Source: Viscum album (Eukaryota; Streptophyta; Magnoliopsida; Santalales; Viscaceae). Taken from it: DNA of 64,000 nucleotides. Under the pieces are notes generated by a model. That model made no database searches and was not told the origin of the DNA. It saw only the letters and a list, made by a program, of their open reading frames with translations. A program made the position numbers and the translations under genes. Below, one piece after another: positions 51,475-63,042 of the stretch (position 1 is its first letter; every line of letters begins with the position of its first letter). Where the stretch lies: positions 1,904,212,644-1,904,276,643 of the forward strand of contig OY728163.1 in NCBI GenBank assembly GCA_963277665.1. Reading direction: 5' to 3'.

Positions 51475-51486
51475 TGGTATCAGAGG
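51475..51486 (+). other. G2 primer-binding site (tRNA-iMet type)
   Basis: TGGTATCAGAGG, 11 of 12 to the TGGTATCAGAGC consensus, about 11 bases after the LTR end. Confidence 0.8.
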
Positions 51487-51800
51487 TGATGGTTGGGATA
51501 TAGGATGGAGTTTCAAGTTTGTAATAATGATGATTTCATGGTTTGGTATGGTATCAATTCTAGTTGAACTTGGTGCATGACATAGCCAGGAATACCAACT
51601 AGGAAATGGGATTTTAGGGCTCCCTATTGTCCAATGAATTGAATTTGATCTTATTGAATGACCAAGTGATGTGGACCTATTTATAGTGTAGAGACTTAGG
51701 AGAGGTACATTCATCATGATGAATTGTGTTCATATTTGACTTGGGTGTTTTGGAAAAAATGAATAAATTAAATAATCTTTTATAAATTTCCATGGTACCA
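51487..51800 (+). other. G2 leader
   Basis: Short non-coding stretch before gag. The 92-codon antisense frame over it (51439-51717) overlaps the primer site and is taken as chance. Confidence 0.4.
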
Positions 51801-52760
51801 GGCTTAGGATGTTCTCTCTATTTTCAGGAATGGATCATGTTCATCATCCACAAGTTGTTTATGAATTTGAGATTCAAGAGTCTGATCTGATTGATAATCA
51901 TAGGGTTAATCCAGTTAAGGAGGATGAGGCATGGAAGCATTCTTTTCATGCCTTTCAGTGGTTAAGTTTGGTTATGTACAAGGGGAGTGTCTCGTATCTA
52001 GAGACATGGTGCTCGATAGAGGATCTTGATATCACTTTTCAGTATGATATGATCATGAGTTGATTTTTGGGTGATTCTAATAGTTATTCAGATGGGGGAG
52101 ATGCATGGCTATGGTGGATGTTGTTTCTTTGTGACTGCAAGGCGGTAGATGTGTTATGGATCGAATTTCAGAGGGCTTTTTGGAAAGAGTTTATATCATC
52201 AATGATGAGGGTATCCAAGAGGCAGTACCTAATATCCATTAATTTGGGGATTATGAGCATGAGAGAGCTTTTGATTAGGTTTAAGGACCTCCTTCACTAT
52301 ATTCTATATGTTTTCCTACATGAGGAGTCTAGAGAGCGGCGTCTGGAGAAGTCTTTGTGTCTAGTGATCAAGTATGTGGTCACTCTTTTTATGATCCTAA
52401 TGTATATAGAGGTATCTAAAAAGGTTGAGGTTATCGAGTAGATTCTTTCCTTGGTATTTGATCCTCAGAAAGGTGTCAAGTATGGTTTTTTGAAGAGCAG
52501 GGATTCAGGTAGTGGGTTTTGGATGTTCAGGCAGTCATGGTTCCATTCACCGGGGAACCGGTAACGGCATTTTCTTTCCCAAGGGTTGGGGATAGGTGGT
52601 CTCCAAGTGCCTTTAGAAGGTTTTTTGTTTTTATTATATATATTCAAGATATATGGGAACCTCTATGCTCAGTGTTTTATCACTTAGGGAGGCTAGTTTT
52701 AGATGGGTGGTCTATCCCCTTTTCAATAACAACAATTACCTCTAATTAAATTACAGCGGC
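51801..52760 (+). pseudogene. G2 gag
   Basis: Two long open stretches, 51809-52063 (84 aa) and 52067-52441 (124 aa), separated by a single TGA, form one Gag. The second reads GDAWLWWMLFL, then VLWIEFQRAFWKEFI (near 52155-52200) and MSMRELLIRFKDLLHYI (52255-52310), the GDA..WW, W.EF...F and M.V.EY..RF..LSRY blocks of plant gypsy Gag. After 52441 the frame breaks; nucleocapsid follows, with no clear zinc knuckle. This is among the better preserved coding parts of the window. Confidence 0.75.
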
Positions 52761-53400
52761 GGGGACCGCGGGTTGTGGTTCAGCATTCAATAGTAGGTGG
52801 AGTTGGTATAGGGAAGCCTCATCATGGTCCTCATCCATTGTTACCTAGTATATATCTAGTTCATGGAGGTTGGTATCAAAGAGGTGGAGGATCTGGGTAT
52901 GGCTAGATGCATATGTTAGAGGAAGAAGCGCTTGTAGAGCTGAGAGTTTTTTGAGATACAATCAATTTATCATCTACCCTTGTCTATGTTTTGTTTTATT
53001 CAAGAGCCTAAAACTCATTTTTTTCTCCTATTTTGGACCATATGTTGGAATTGGATGTAGTGAGGCTTCCAATTCCCTTGGTGTTATCTACGCCGATTAG
53101 AGGATATGCTTCCTTATTTGATGTGGTCGAGAATGTAAAGTGGTGATGGGGAAACACCAGTCAGTGGGGGACTTCTTCTTATTAAAAACACATCCATACA
53201 ATATTATTTGTGGTATTTATTGGTTGTATTACATGCGTGCAATCATCTATTCTTTTTGGATAAGATAATTATTTTCAAATGTGGAGGTCCAATGAGTGGA
53301 GTTCGTTGGAAAACTGGGTTATCAATCTGGTGGTAGATAAGTGGAGTCTATTTTTTCATATTTGGAAGAGATGTTGGTAGAATATCAGTTTGGTTATTCT
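52761..53400 (+). pseudogene. G2 protease
   Basis: At 52988-53010 the frame reads VLFYSRA where the family has VLFDSGA: catalytic Asp to Tyr (codon 52997-52999) and Gly to Arg. It is followed by FFSPI and HMLELDVVRLPIPLVLSTPI (about 53016-53095), a good match to FISP.FA..L...V..L..PLVVSTP. The later GMDWL.Y..A.IDCF block shows as IYWLYYMRAIIYSFW at about 53215-53260. The catalytic change rules out protease activity. Confidence 0.7.
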
Positions 53401-53550
53401 CCCATGGTCGTGGAGGATTTATTGGATGTATTCCCAGATAAATTTATGACACTACATGCTCGATGCAACTTTGAGTTTGGGATAGATTTGTAGTCATGTG
53501 TGTCTCCAATTTCAATACCTCCCTATGAGATAGAGCCCATGGAGTTGCAT

Positions 53551-53913
53551 GTGATGAGGCTATAGTTGGATAACCTAATATAGTGGGGCTCCATCTGACC
53601 TAGTGTGTCATTTTGGGGTTCTTTAGTGTTTTAAGCTAAGAATGTGGGCAGTAGTATAATGTTGTGTATAGACTACCAAAGGTTGGATCAGGTGACGGTC
53701 AAGAACCATTACCCTCTATCGAGGATAGATGATATTTTAAACTAGTTAAAAGGGGTAGGTTGGTTTTTTAAGATTGATTTTTGGTCTACATATCACCAAT
53801 TGATGGTGAAGGGGGATGATATCCTGAATACTTTCTTTAGATGTAGGTATGACCACTTGTAGTTCATAGTCATGTCATTTGTTGTTACGAATGCACTACC
53901 CATGGATTTTCAT
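53551..53913 (+). repeat. RT tandem duplication, unit 1
   Basis: 363 bp unit. Stops at 53563-53565 (TAG), 53596-53598 (TGA) and 53632-53634 (TAA) each recur exactly 363 bp later in unit 2; no indel between units across the compared part. Confidence 0.7.
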
Positions 53914-54276
53914 GATTTGAAGTTGTAGTTGGATGAGTTAATGAAGAGGGGTTTCATCTGACAAAGTGTATATTTGTGGGGTTCTTTAGTGTTTTAATAT
54001 AATAAGGTGGGTGGTGGTATAAGGTTGTGTATAGACTACCAGAGTTTTTATTAGGTGACAGTCAAGAACCATTACCCTCTTTTGAGGATAAATCATCTTT
54101 TCAACCAGCTAAGAGGGGTATGTTGGCTTTCTAAGATCGATATGTGGTCTAGATATCAAAAGTTGAGGTTGAAGGGGGTTGGTATCCTAATTATTTTATT
54201 CAAATTCAGGTATATCCACTTCGAGTTCATATTCATCTCATTTGGTGTTACAAATTCACTATCCATGTTCATGGGG
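53914..54276 (+). repeat. RT tandem duplication, unit 2
   Basis: Matches unit 1 at roughly 75-80% by eye. Shared stops at 53926-53928, 53959-53961 and 53995-53997; beyond the third, unit 2 is open, whereas unit 1 has further stops. Confidence 0.7.
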
Positions 54277-54285
54277 CTTATGTTT

Positions 54286-54500
54286 TGGTAGCATTACCTC
54301 ATTGGAGAGCGTTTTTTGGTTTTTATCGACCATAAAAGCTTGATATATGTTTTCCCTCAACATGATCTAAATATGTGCTAGTGGAGGTGGATGAAGTCTC
54401 TTTAGGATTATTATTTTCAGATATATTGTACCCTAGGGAAGGGTAATTCATTTTGTGGGGCATTGAGTCAGAAGTCCTGAGAGGATGTGACTCAGGAGTC
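54286..54500 (+). pseudogene. G2 RNase H, C-terminal part
   Basis: HYLIGERFLVFIDHKSLIYV (54297-54357) followed by FPQHDLN, RRWM-like WRWMKSL, and LGKGNSFCGALSQKS (about 54432-54477). These match HYLYGERFEVFTDHKSLKYLF..., RRW.E.L.DYD and PGKANVVADALSRKS. The N-terminal RNase H block (YTDAS) is missing because of the deletion at about 54285. Confidence 0.7.
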
Positions 54501-54840
54501 TTTGGATGTTTGGAAGGGAGTGGAGGATCATGAAGTGATCCATCTTGACATTGGAGAGAGAATTAGCTAATATTTTATTTCTCAGATAAATGTGGAGTCA
54601 TATTTAATGCATTATGTGGAGGTGTCTTAGTGGGGAGACTTAGAGGCATAGATTATGTGTGATGGTGTTGGCCATGGTGACACTCCTGAGGGATGGTCAC
54701 AGGATGTTTGGAACTTGGTGTTGTCCTAGGATAGGATGTTTGTACCATAGGAAATACATGATGTATTTCTATAGGATTTTAAAATCTCACCTTTAGTAGT
54801 ACATCCTGTCATAAAAACGATGTATAATGGATTGAGGATA
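54501..54840 (+). pseudogene. G2 RNase H-integrase link
   Basis: Spacer with acidic and His-containing fragments (VEDHEVIHLDIGERIS) before integrase; the HHCC finger is not convincing. A 73-codon antisense frame (54726-54947) overlaps and is rejected. Confidence 0.4.
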
Positions 54841-55492
54841 TATCTTTGGGGACTAGGGATGAAATATTCAGTAGCAAAGTTATGGAAATATGTATAGTTT
54901 ATTAGCAGTTCAAAGAGTAACACCATGTTCCAGGAGGTTTGTTGCAATTCTTGGATGTTACCTAGTGAAAATTGGAGGACATATCGATAGATTTCATCAC
55001 AAGGTTACCCTGATCTCATGGAGATTGTGATGTAGTTTGGGTGATAGTGGATCAGCTGATGAAATTAGCTCACTTTTTGGGGATTTGTGAATCTAGTGTT
55101 GTGGATTTTTTTTCAAGGTGGTACACAAATTATGTGGTGGGGATTCATGGGGTATTTAGTACTATCATATCTGATTAGTGTCCTCATTTTATCTCATGAT
55201 TCAAGAGGATATTACAATATGATTTTGGATCTCATTTTCACCTTATCACTACTTTCCACCCTCAGATAGATGGGCAGATGGAGCGGACCATCGATATGAT
55301 AGAGTATATTTTTGGGGTATGCATCATGGACTTTGGTGGGTATTAGGTGTGAAACTACCTTTGGTAGAGTTTACATACAACAATAGATATCAATCATCCA
55401 ATGGTATAACTATGTTTGAGGCATTTTATGGTGGGTCGTTTCATTCTCTATTACACTGGATAGAGGTTGGAGAGTTAGTAGTTCTTGGCCAT
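54841..55492 (+). pseudogene. G2 integrase, N-terminal and catalytic part
   Basis: HVPGGLLQFLDVT and WKLEDISIDFITRLP (about 54922-55000) match the P.GLLQPL..PEWKWE.I.MDF..GLP entry. Then VVWVIVDQLMKLAHFLGI (55030-55084, first catalytic Asp), GVFSTIISD (55151-55177, second Asp intact), FHPQIDGQMERTIDMIEYIF (about 55256-55314, Glu intact), VEFTYNNRYQSSNGI and FEAFYGG follow. All three catalytic acids are present, but stops interrupt. It breaks off after VGELVVLG at the E55 insertion and resumes at 63542. Confidence 0.8.
55488..55492. repeat. E55 target-site duplication, left (GCCAT)
   Basis: Identical to 63542-63546. Directly abuts the LTR start TATAACAACCC. Confidence 0.85.
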
Positions 55493-56326
55493 TATAACAA
55501 CCCGCCTTTTTATCACATAAATTTTCATTACATTATACAAAACAGGGGATATTTAAGGTTTAGTGTCTTGGAAACCAGGAACATAATACATGAAAACATA
55601 AAACATTCTTCTTAAATACTTGAAAGGATTCTTCATTTGTTCATCCTAGTTCATTATAGCATCTCATAACCTGGGATCATACATCAAAGGAAAGGGTGAG
55701 CATAAGGCCCAGTAAGCGAAATAAGGGAAACATTTTACATGTGAACTTGAGATACATCAAAAGTCGTGAAAAATAACTTTAAAACATGAGAAGGAGATCA
55801 CGAGGCATATCATAATAAAAATAACATGTTTCATAACTTGAAGATGTGGCTACAACATTTAACATAGAAAATCATGAACATATCACCAAGGTCTATCCCC
55901 AAGGTTTCATTTGAAATTACCAAGGTTATTCACAAAGATATCGTTAAAATTGTAATCTCTAGTGGTTACATCATTACCCAATGCATTGGAGAAAAATCAG
56001 GGCGCACCCTTAAATTTGTATTTATCATCATGTGAGACACATATATCATCATCAAACATTTCATAAATAACCCATATAGCATAATATAAATGGGTTTCAT
56101 TTCATAATCATAACGTTTTAAAAACTGCTTTTAAGACATGATCTTTAGGTCATTTTAAACCCACGGAAAAGGAAAGTGGGTTTCATGTATGTAAATCCCA
56201 GAATTTAAAATATAACATTTTGATATATATGTGAATACCAATGTAGAATAAAGAGCTTTGAGTATTCACTTAATAAAATAAAATAATTTGAGAAAATGAG
56301 AAAGACATTTTGAGATGAAAATTCTA

Positions 56327-56930
56327 CAGCATAACAGCTATGTTATAGGGTTTTAGAAAATATTGAAAAGAGAGGGGACATGAGTCACACACTCATAAAT
56401 GATCCATAACATAGTAGAGGGATAGAATATAATGGATATAATAACATGGAAATGAAATTTTAAAGACATATCATACATAATGAAATCATTGAAGGAAGAC
56501 AAAAATAAGATTTCTCTTATGAAAATTAAGCAGCCTAACGGCGTCACTTAAAACTTCAAAAAATTGAATTGACGAGATAAAATAGGGTCTCTCATAATAT
56601 GAACATAAAATATCAGTATTATAGATATAGATATCATACCCCAACATAATAAAAAGGATCTTTAAAGACTTGACATGAAAATATATCTTGAAAACGAGAA
56701 GGGTGAAAGAATCCCTTAAAAATTCAGCAGCCTAACGGCGCCACTTAAACATTATAAAAATGAATTTATGAGAGAAATAGGGGGTCTCTCGTCATATAAA
56801 CATTCAAAGGGAAGTATTATTAATATAAAATAACATCCCCAACATAAGAACATGGAGCATAAAATAAATGACATAAAAGAGAGTACTTGGAAAGAAAGAG
56901 AGAGGTAGGATCCCTTACCATAAAACGTAA
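56327..56930 (-). repeat. Three degenerate ~200 bp tandem units in E55 R-U5
   Basis: Marker CAGC.TAACGGCG starts at 56327 (as CAGCATAACAGC), 56531 and 56728: spacing 204 and 197. Each is followed by TTAAA, a GA-rich GAGA.AAATAGGG stretch and a TCATAT-type tail. Confidence 0.65.
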
Positions 56931-57057
56931 CTCTTAAAACTCAAAGGTTGGGACCTTGAGGGATTGGGGGTACCTTGGGAGGACTCCATGGGAGGTAAGG
57001 AGACCAGAACTTCTTTGAGGATGATTTTGGAGTCAAAAGGATGAGAGAATGGCTTCG

Positions 57058-57065
57058 TATTTATA
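57058..57065 (-). promoter_or_regulatory. TATA box of E55 3' LTR
   Basis: Minus strand reads CCTATAAATACGAAG, an ideal plant TATA box, conserved at 62242-62249 in the other LTR. Transcription would start about 30 bases on, near 57025, dividing U3 from R. Confidence 0.65.
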
Positions 57066-57860
57066 GGGAAATTGAGGGGACAAGGCATTAATGGCCAAGG
57101 GACACCTCATTGGTGGTATTGGAAAAACCATGCGCTTTCCCATGGTATTTTCCCATGGTATTGGACAATTGGGACACCTCATACCTTATATTAATATTCA
57201 TAAGTCTACCATATTGATTACATACTGAATACATCATTTAATGATGTCATTAAACACCCGTAACTTAAAAATTGTATTTTCACTCTTCACCGAAAATTCA
57301 ACTTTCTCAGAAAAATCCCAAAATCTCAACTTAACCAAATATTGATTCTCTGATTTCAAAAATGAAATCAATTTTATAAAAATAATTTTCTAAATATTTT
57401 TAATTTAATTTTTAATTAAAAAACACTATTCACCTGAAAAAACTGATACTTGGCTAATAATTTCTGAAACTGTTATTTACCTATTTTATTGAATCAAATT
57501 ACTTAATCAAGGTGACTAGATTATATTAATACTTTATTTAAGTGATATTACTAATACATTTGGTCACATTACTAATCCTAAGCGTAAAATAACTATTCAT
57601 AATTTACTATTCATCAAAAAATCAAGTTGATCTTATTAGACTCTACATTTCTTACTGAACATAATTATAGAAGACCATTTTTTGAGAATCATTACACATA
57701 ATTAATTATTTAAGGTTTACATAAATATTTTCAATTATTATTTTTATAGAATTCATCAAAAATATGCATACTATATTTATCCAGACATTTGAAAATTTAC
57801 AAACTTTATCATAAGAAGAAATCAAAATTTTTATTTAAATCAAAGGATTACACAAGGTAG

Positions 57861-58130
57861 TTACGGTCTCCTTACATAGCCCCTTATAACCCCAGCATAG
57901 GACCTAAGTTTAAGGTGTGCTAAGGTGAGATAATCTGAGGGCGGCTCAGCCAACATCGCACGTGTAGTAATTTCTATCAGTTTGAACTTCTTGTGAAGGC
58001 GATTCCGTTCTAGCTTCACACGATGAAGTTCGGCTTGGGTTTGGTCCAGAGCAAAGCCCAGTGGTGCTACCTCCTTACCAAGTACTGTTAGATGGGCTTC
58101 GATTGGCCCGAGATTACTGGATGAGGCCAT
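57861..58130 (-). CDS. 89-codon open frame in E55 U3, unknown product
   Basis: ATG at 58130, TAA at 57861. Starts MASSSNLGPIEAHLTVLG; residues ~28-52 (LDQTQAELHRVKLERNRLHKKF region) look like a short charged coiled coil; the C-terminus is basic (RSYAGVIRGYVRRP). No transmembrane segment. Its GC content is visibly higher than that of the surrounding LTR. The other LTR keeps the frame length with no indel (63043-63312) but has two stops. It lies about 0.8 kb upstream of the TATA box, so it would only be transcribed as the U3 end of element RNA or by read-through. No family recognised; it could be a captured host fragment, a relic gag N-terminus or a chance frame. Confidence 0.45.
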   Translation of the reverse strand: MASSSNLGPIEAHLTVLGKEVAPLGFALDQTQAELHRVKLERNRLHKKFKLIEITTRAMLAEPPSDYLTLAHLKLRSYAGVIRGYVRRP

Positions 58131-58359
58131 CGAATCTTCTTTCTATATTAATTAACCATGATAACTTGTATGTATAGACAATAATCGCAACATTTTGTTT
58201 CCAAAGGTCATACTGACTAACGGTCATATAATAATCAAAACCCAACAGTCTCATTTTAATTATACTCATTTTATTAAATGAAAAAGTTTTGTTGAGTATG
58301 AAATAAAATAACACACAAAATTAGGAAACAAGATTTATTCAAAATTTCGAGTCGTTACA

Positions 58360-58373
58360 ATCTTCCCCCCTTA
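58360..58373 (-). other. E55 polypurine tract
   Basis: Minus strand ATTAAGGGGGGAAGAT directly abutting the LTR start TGTAACGACTC; the classic gypsy arrangement for plus-strand priming. Confidence 0.8.
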
Positions 58374-59540
58374 ATAAATTGCATCCTTGCAATTTTTAAA
58401 ATTGGGCTTGGAAATTTCATTGAAATTCCCACATCGGAAAAAGGGTCAGTAATACTATTACTTTAAAAGAAAGAAAAGGAAGTACAAAGGTCACCCGAGT
58501 TAACCCATACTAGGATTCCATGTAGGAAAACATGGATATGGAGGAGAAAACAAAGGGTAAAGTTCTGAGGGAGAGTGATAGAAAACATGTCTAATAGGAA
58601 GTTAACCACCAGAAAATCACAAACTTGTGATGGGTTAAATGGTCTTTTATTACCCAGTAGGAAACTTAAACCAACAATGTTTTTGTTTTACGTTCCTTTT
58701 AATAATTTTGAGGAATTAATTTACTATATAGAATAAGAACACGGGGAAATATATTTACCTTCAAGTAGAGTTTCATCCCTTAATAAGTTTCACCAAGACT
58801 AATCTTTTCTCCAAACAAAGAATATTCAAACTACTTGGTCTCATCAAAGCACAAGAATTATCTTCTAGAGAATTACATAATCCACAAAAGAATAACTATC
58901 TATCTTTAAACATTTATCCAAAAAATAGAAAGGGTAAGATAAAACAACTCTTCAAAAATAAAGAACCCCATAGGAAGGTAAACTACTTTAAATCTTCAAA
59001 GTTCCATGGTACTACCCAAAGTTTATCATAGACCATTCCATAAAAAATTTTCCCTAAAATTACTCAAAATAAACCAAACTAAGATTGAAACCCAAATATA
59101 AGAAGGATTTGATAACATAGTCTTCCAAGATAAAATTTATCGTTCGTCTCCAAATAGTATCAACCACTCCTAACATCTTATAACAAAAGTAACTAACCTA
59201 AACATATTTTCCCCAAGATAGGTTAATCATTTCTATAAGTAACCTAAATTACTATAAGTTCACCTTAAATTTTTCGATTATTCAAAATATAATTCAACCT
59301 TTACTCCTCAAAGAAAATACCATAGTAATCTATTTACCTTGATCATATAGGGTTCCCAAAATAGTGAACGTCTTCCAAAATAATAATCATCTTTTAATCC
59401 CCTAATCATCTTTTTTTTAAAGAATAACAGCTTCACAACATCAACATGTGGTACATAACAATATATGTTTTCCTTAATGATATAAACCCATCTTATTTAG
59501 TGACTCTGTGTTCTTAGAAAACATTAAGTATATGCTCATA
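58374..59540 (-). other. E55 interior without coding similarity
   Basis: About 1.2 kb of AT-rich sequence between nucleocapsid and polypurine tract, where protease and pol would be in an autonomous element. No aspartic protease, RT or integrase motif on either strand. Confidence 0.55.
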
Positions 59541-60110
59541 GAGCACAAACTAAAATACAACATGACATAGACAAATATTGCGAAGAAGTTGCATGTACTT
59601 TAGTCATCATGATCCGTCTCAGCATAGGACTTGCATTGTTCCCTTTTCCTTGAAGATTGTTGATGCTCATCATGATTCTCATCCATTCCAAGTGAGCATT
59701 TCCTTGGGTAATGTCCAACTTCTCCACATTTATGACATTGAAAAGTATAAGGTACATTAGATCGAACCTTATCTGTAATCATCACATTATCCATTTTTTG
59801 AAGCAATAGGCTACTTTATACCCTATCACCCCACACTTAAAACATCTCCTGGTTCCTTTTCGACATTCTCATGGGTTCCCCTTTCCACACTTTTTGCAAA
59901 AAGGAAATTTGGTCTTCTTTCCCTTATCAACTTTATCAGATGAACATCCTTGAGAATTCGTCTTCTTCTTCCTTGATGAATTTGGGCATTCAACTAGGTA
60001 CCAATTATTAATTGTGATTTTTGATAGCTGGTTTGGAATAATCACAACATGTTCAACTTGATCTCTCATCATCTATGTCACATTAATAGATAAATCATCA
60101 CATTTCTTAT
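59541..60110 (-). pseudogene. E55 gag nucleocapsid with three zinc knuckles
   Basis: The minus strand first reads FCKKCGKGNP, stop, ECRKGTRRC, then CFKCGVIGYKVAYC (59806-59900), then, one frame over, CHKCGEVGHYPRKC (59696-59737). The third is a perfect CX2CX4HX4C RNA-binding knuckle; the first two have His changed to Asn and Tyr. The layout (CKKCG..H.GECR.G...CF.CG..GH) is that of Tekay/Del-type gypsy nucleocapsid. The preceding segment (59869-60072) is Lys/Ser-rich, fitting the linker before it. The capsid N-terminal part is missing. A frameshift between knuckles 2 and 3, and a stop in knuckle 1, make it a pseudogene. Confidence 0.7.
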
Positions 60111-60663
60111 CACATTGATTGCTGGGACATGTTCTTCTATTTCCCTCCATTAACTAAGAAAAAAAAGTATAATTAGGGGCTTAAAAATTTATCCAATAAT
60201 CATGAAAAGGAAACTTTAAGCATGGAAGGATAAACTTGTAGAAAAATGTATATACTAACTTGTGATCCCCTAGGTTCCAATATAGGTTATCCATGATCAT
60301 ATATTCTTATGTGACTCTTTATTTTATTTTATCTTTGTTCCTTTAATAATGGTTTATACTAAGCTTATGAATTTACCAAATCATATCCCTCGGGAGTGTC
60401 ATAACCAAAAGTGGAGCAAGGCCCGTTGTCGTGTAACAGTTCCCATTCAATTCTAGCTCAAGAGGTGTTTTTGAGTTTTACCCCTATGTACATCTGTGTC
60501 AGAGCCACCTTTACCTGCTCGTATCCAGACAGGGATGTATTTTTTTGATAAACCACTTACTCAATACTCCCCAAAATACTAGGATGATTTCCTATATTTA
60601 AACTTTTCTATAGGGTTCTTCCTAAATTTTTAATATCCTAATTTCCAAAAATAACTAAACCAT
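60111..60663 (-). other. E55 leader
   Basis: About 0.55 kb between primer site and nucleocapsid. The capsid part of gag is absent, so an internal deletion probably lies here. No motif seen. Confidence 0.4.
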
Positions 60664-60676
60664 CCTTTGATACCCA
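60664..60676 (-). other. E55 primer-binding site (tRNA-iMet type)
   Basis: Minus strand TGGGTATCAAAGG, close to TGGTATCAGAGC with one extra G and G-to-A, adjoining the inner LTR edge at 60678. Confidence 0.65.
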
Positions 60677-61511
60677 CTATCGCAACCCTCCTTTTTATCA
60701 CATAAACTTTCATTACATTATACAAAACTAAGGATCTTTAAGGTTTAGTGTCTTGGAAACCAAGAACTTAATACATGACAACATAAAACATTCTTCTTAA
60801 ATACTTTAAAGGCTTCTTCATTTTTTCATCCTAGTTCATTACATCATCTCATAACCTGGGAGCATACATCAAAGGAAAGGGTGAGCATAATTCCCAGTAA
60901 GGGAATGAAGGGAAACCTTTTACATGTGAACTTGAGATACATCAAAAGTCATGAAAAATAACTTTAAGGCATGAGAAGGTGATCATGAGGCATATCATAA
61001 TAAAAATAACGTGTTTCATAAATTGAAGATGTGGCTAAAACATTTAACATGGACAATCATGAACAGATCACCAAGGTCCATCCATAATGTTTCATTTGAA
61101 ATTACCAAGGTTATTCACCAAGATATCGTTAAAATTGTAATCTCTAGTTGTTACATCATTACCCAATGCATTGGAGCGCTATCAGGGCGCACCCTTAAAT
61201 TTGTATTTATCATCATGTGAGACACATATATCATCATCAAACATTTCATAAATAACCCATATAGCATAATATAAATGGGTTTCATTTCATAATCATAACG
61301 TTTTAAAAACTGCTTTTAAGACATGATCTTTAGGTCATTCCAAACCCACGGAAAAGGAAAGCAGGTTTCATGTATGTAAATCCCAGAATTTAAAATAGAA
61401 CATTTTGATATATATTTGAATACCCCTATATAATAATGATCTTTGAGTATTCACTTAATAAAATAAAATAATTTTAGAAAAAGAGAAAGACATTTTGAGA
61501 CGAAAATTCTG

Positions 61512-62100
61512 CAGCATAACAGCTATGTTATAGGGTTTTAGAAAATATTTAAAAGAGAGGGGACATGAGTCACCCACTCATAAATGATCCATAACATAGT
61601 ATAGGTACAGAATATAATGGATATAATAACATAGAAATGAAATTTTAAAGACGTACCATATGAAATGAAAACACTGAAGGAAGACAAAAATGATATTTCT
61701 CTTATGAAAATTCGACAGCCTAACGGCGTCACTTAAAACTTCAAAAAAATGAATTGACGAGATAAAATAGGGTATATAATAATATGAACATAAAAGATCA
61801 GTATGATAGATATATATATCATACCCCAACATAATAAAAAGGAACTTTAAAAACTTGACATGAAAATAGATCTTGAAAACGAGAAAGGTGAAAGAATCCC
61901 TTAAAAATTTGACAGCCTAACGACGCCACTTAAACATTCTTAAAATGAATTGATGAGAGAAAGAGGGGGTATATCATCATATAAACATGAAAAGGGAAGT
62001 ATTATTAATATAAAATAACATCCCCAACATAAGAACATGGAGCATAAAATAAATGACATAAAAGAGAGTACTTGGAAAGAAAGAGAGAGGTAGGATCCCT
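61512..62100 (-). repeat. Three ~200 bp units in the E55 5' LTR
   Basis: Same units as 56327-56930 with identical spacing, so they predate this insertion. Confidence 0.6.
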
Positions 62101-62241
62101 TACCTTAAAACGTAACTCTTAAAACTCAAAGGTTGGGACCTTGAGGGCTTGGGTCACCATGGGAGGACTCCTTGGGAGGTAGGGATACCATAACTTCGTT
62201 GAAGATGATTTTGGATTCGAAATTATGAGATAATGTCTTGG

Positions 62242-62249
62242 TATTTATA
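62242..62249 (-). promoter_or_regulatory. TATA box of E55 5' LTR
   Basis: TATAAATA on the minus strand within CCTATAAATACC; the one that would drive element transcription toward lower coordinates. Confidence 0.65.
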
Positions 62250-63042
62250 GGGAAAGTGAGGGGATAAGGCATTAATGGCCAAGGGACACCTCATTGGTGG
62301 TATTGGAAAAACCATGGGCTTGCCCATGGTATTTTCCCATGGTATTGGCCACTTGGTACACCTCATACCTTATATTACTATTCATAAGTCGACCATATTG
62401 ATTACATACTTAATACATCATTTAATGATGTCATTAAACACTCGTAACTTAAAAACTGTATTTTCACTATTCATTGAAAATTCAACTTTCTCAGAAAAAT
62501 ACCAAAATTTCACCTTAACCAAATATCAATGATCTGATATCAAAAATGAACTCCATTCTATAAAAAAAAATTTGAATGTTTTTAATTTAATTTTTAATTA
62601 AAAAACACTATTCACCTGAAAAAAACTGATACTTGACTAATAATTTCTGAAACAGTTATTTACCTATTTTATTGAATCACATTACTTAATCAAGGTGCCT
62701 AGATTATATTAATACTTTCTTTAAGTGAGATTACTAATATATTTGGTCACATTACTAATCCTAAGGGTAAAATCACTATTCATAATTTATTATTCATCAA
62801 AAATCATGTTGATCTTATTAGACTCTAAATTTCTTACTGAGCATAATTGTAGAAGACCATTTTTTGAAAATCATTACATATAATTAATTATTTAAGGTTT
62901 ACATAAATATTTTCAAAAATTCTTTTTCAATAATTCATCAAAAATATTCATACTATATTTATCTGAACATTTTTAAATTCACAAACTTCATCATAAGAAT
63001 AAATCAAAATTTTTATTTAAATAAATGGATTACACAAGGCAG

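Larger units (their letters stand above)
53401..54285 (+). pseudogene. G2 reverse transcriptase with internal tandem duplication
   Basis: PMVVEDLLDVFPDKF (about 53402-53446) is the RT entry. PPYEIEPMELHVMRL follows (family PPYRMAP.EL.ELK.QL), then the first copy of RT blocks 1-2 (LCIDYQRLDQVTVKNHYPLS, 53665-53725; FKIDFWSTYHQL, 53768-53805), up to VVTNALPM (53880-53903). A second copy starts at about 53914 with the same blocks (LCIDYQSFY, VTVKNHYPLLRINHLFNQL, SKIDMWSRYQKL, FGVTNSLSMFMGLMF to 54285). After it the sequence jumps to late RNase H, so the catalytic F.DD block, thumb and connection are deleted. Confidence 0.75.
55493..58359 (-). repeat. E55 3' LTR
   Basis: Near-full copy of 60678-63541. 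On the minus strand, U3 contains a reading frame (57861-58130) and a TATA box (57058-57065); below that, R-U5 holds three ~200 bp units. Both LTRs share CCCATGGTATTTTCCCATGG (57137/62323). Confidence 0.85.

Noticed and set aside
51439..51717. 92-codon minus-strand frame near the G2 primer site
   Set aside because: Overlaps LTR end, primer site and leader; no similarity, antisense to the element.
59578..59760. 60-codon plus-strand frame over the E55 knuckles
   Set aside because: Shadow of the minus-strand CX2CX4HX4C nucleocapsid frame.
62275..62532. 85-codon plus-strand frame in the E55 5' LTR
   Set aside because: Covers the TATA/U3 part on the opposite strand; the matching part of the other LTR does not keep the frame.
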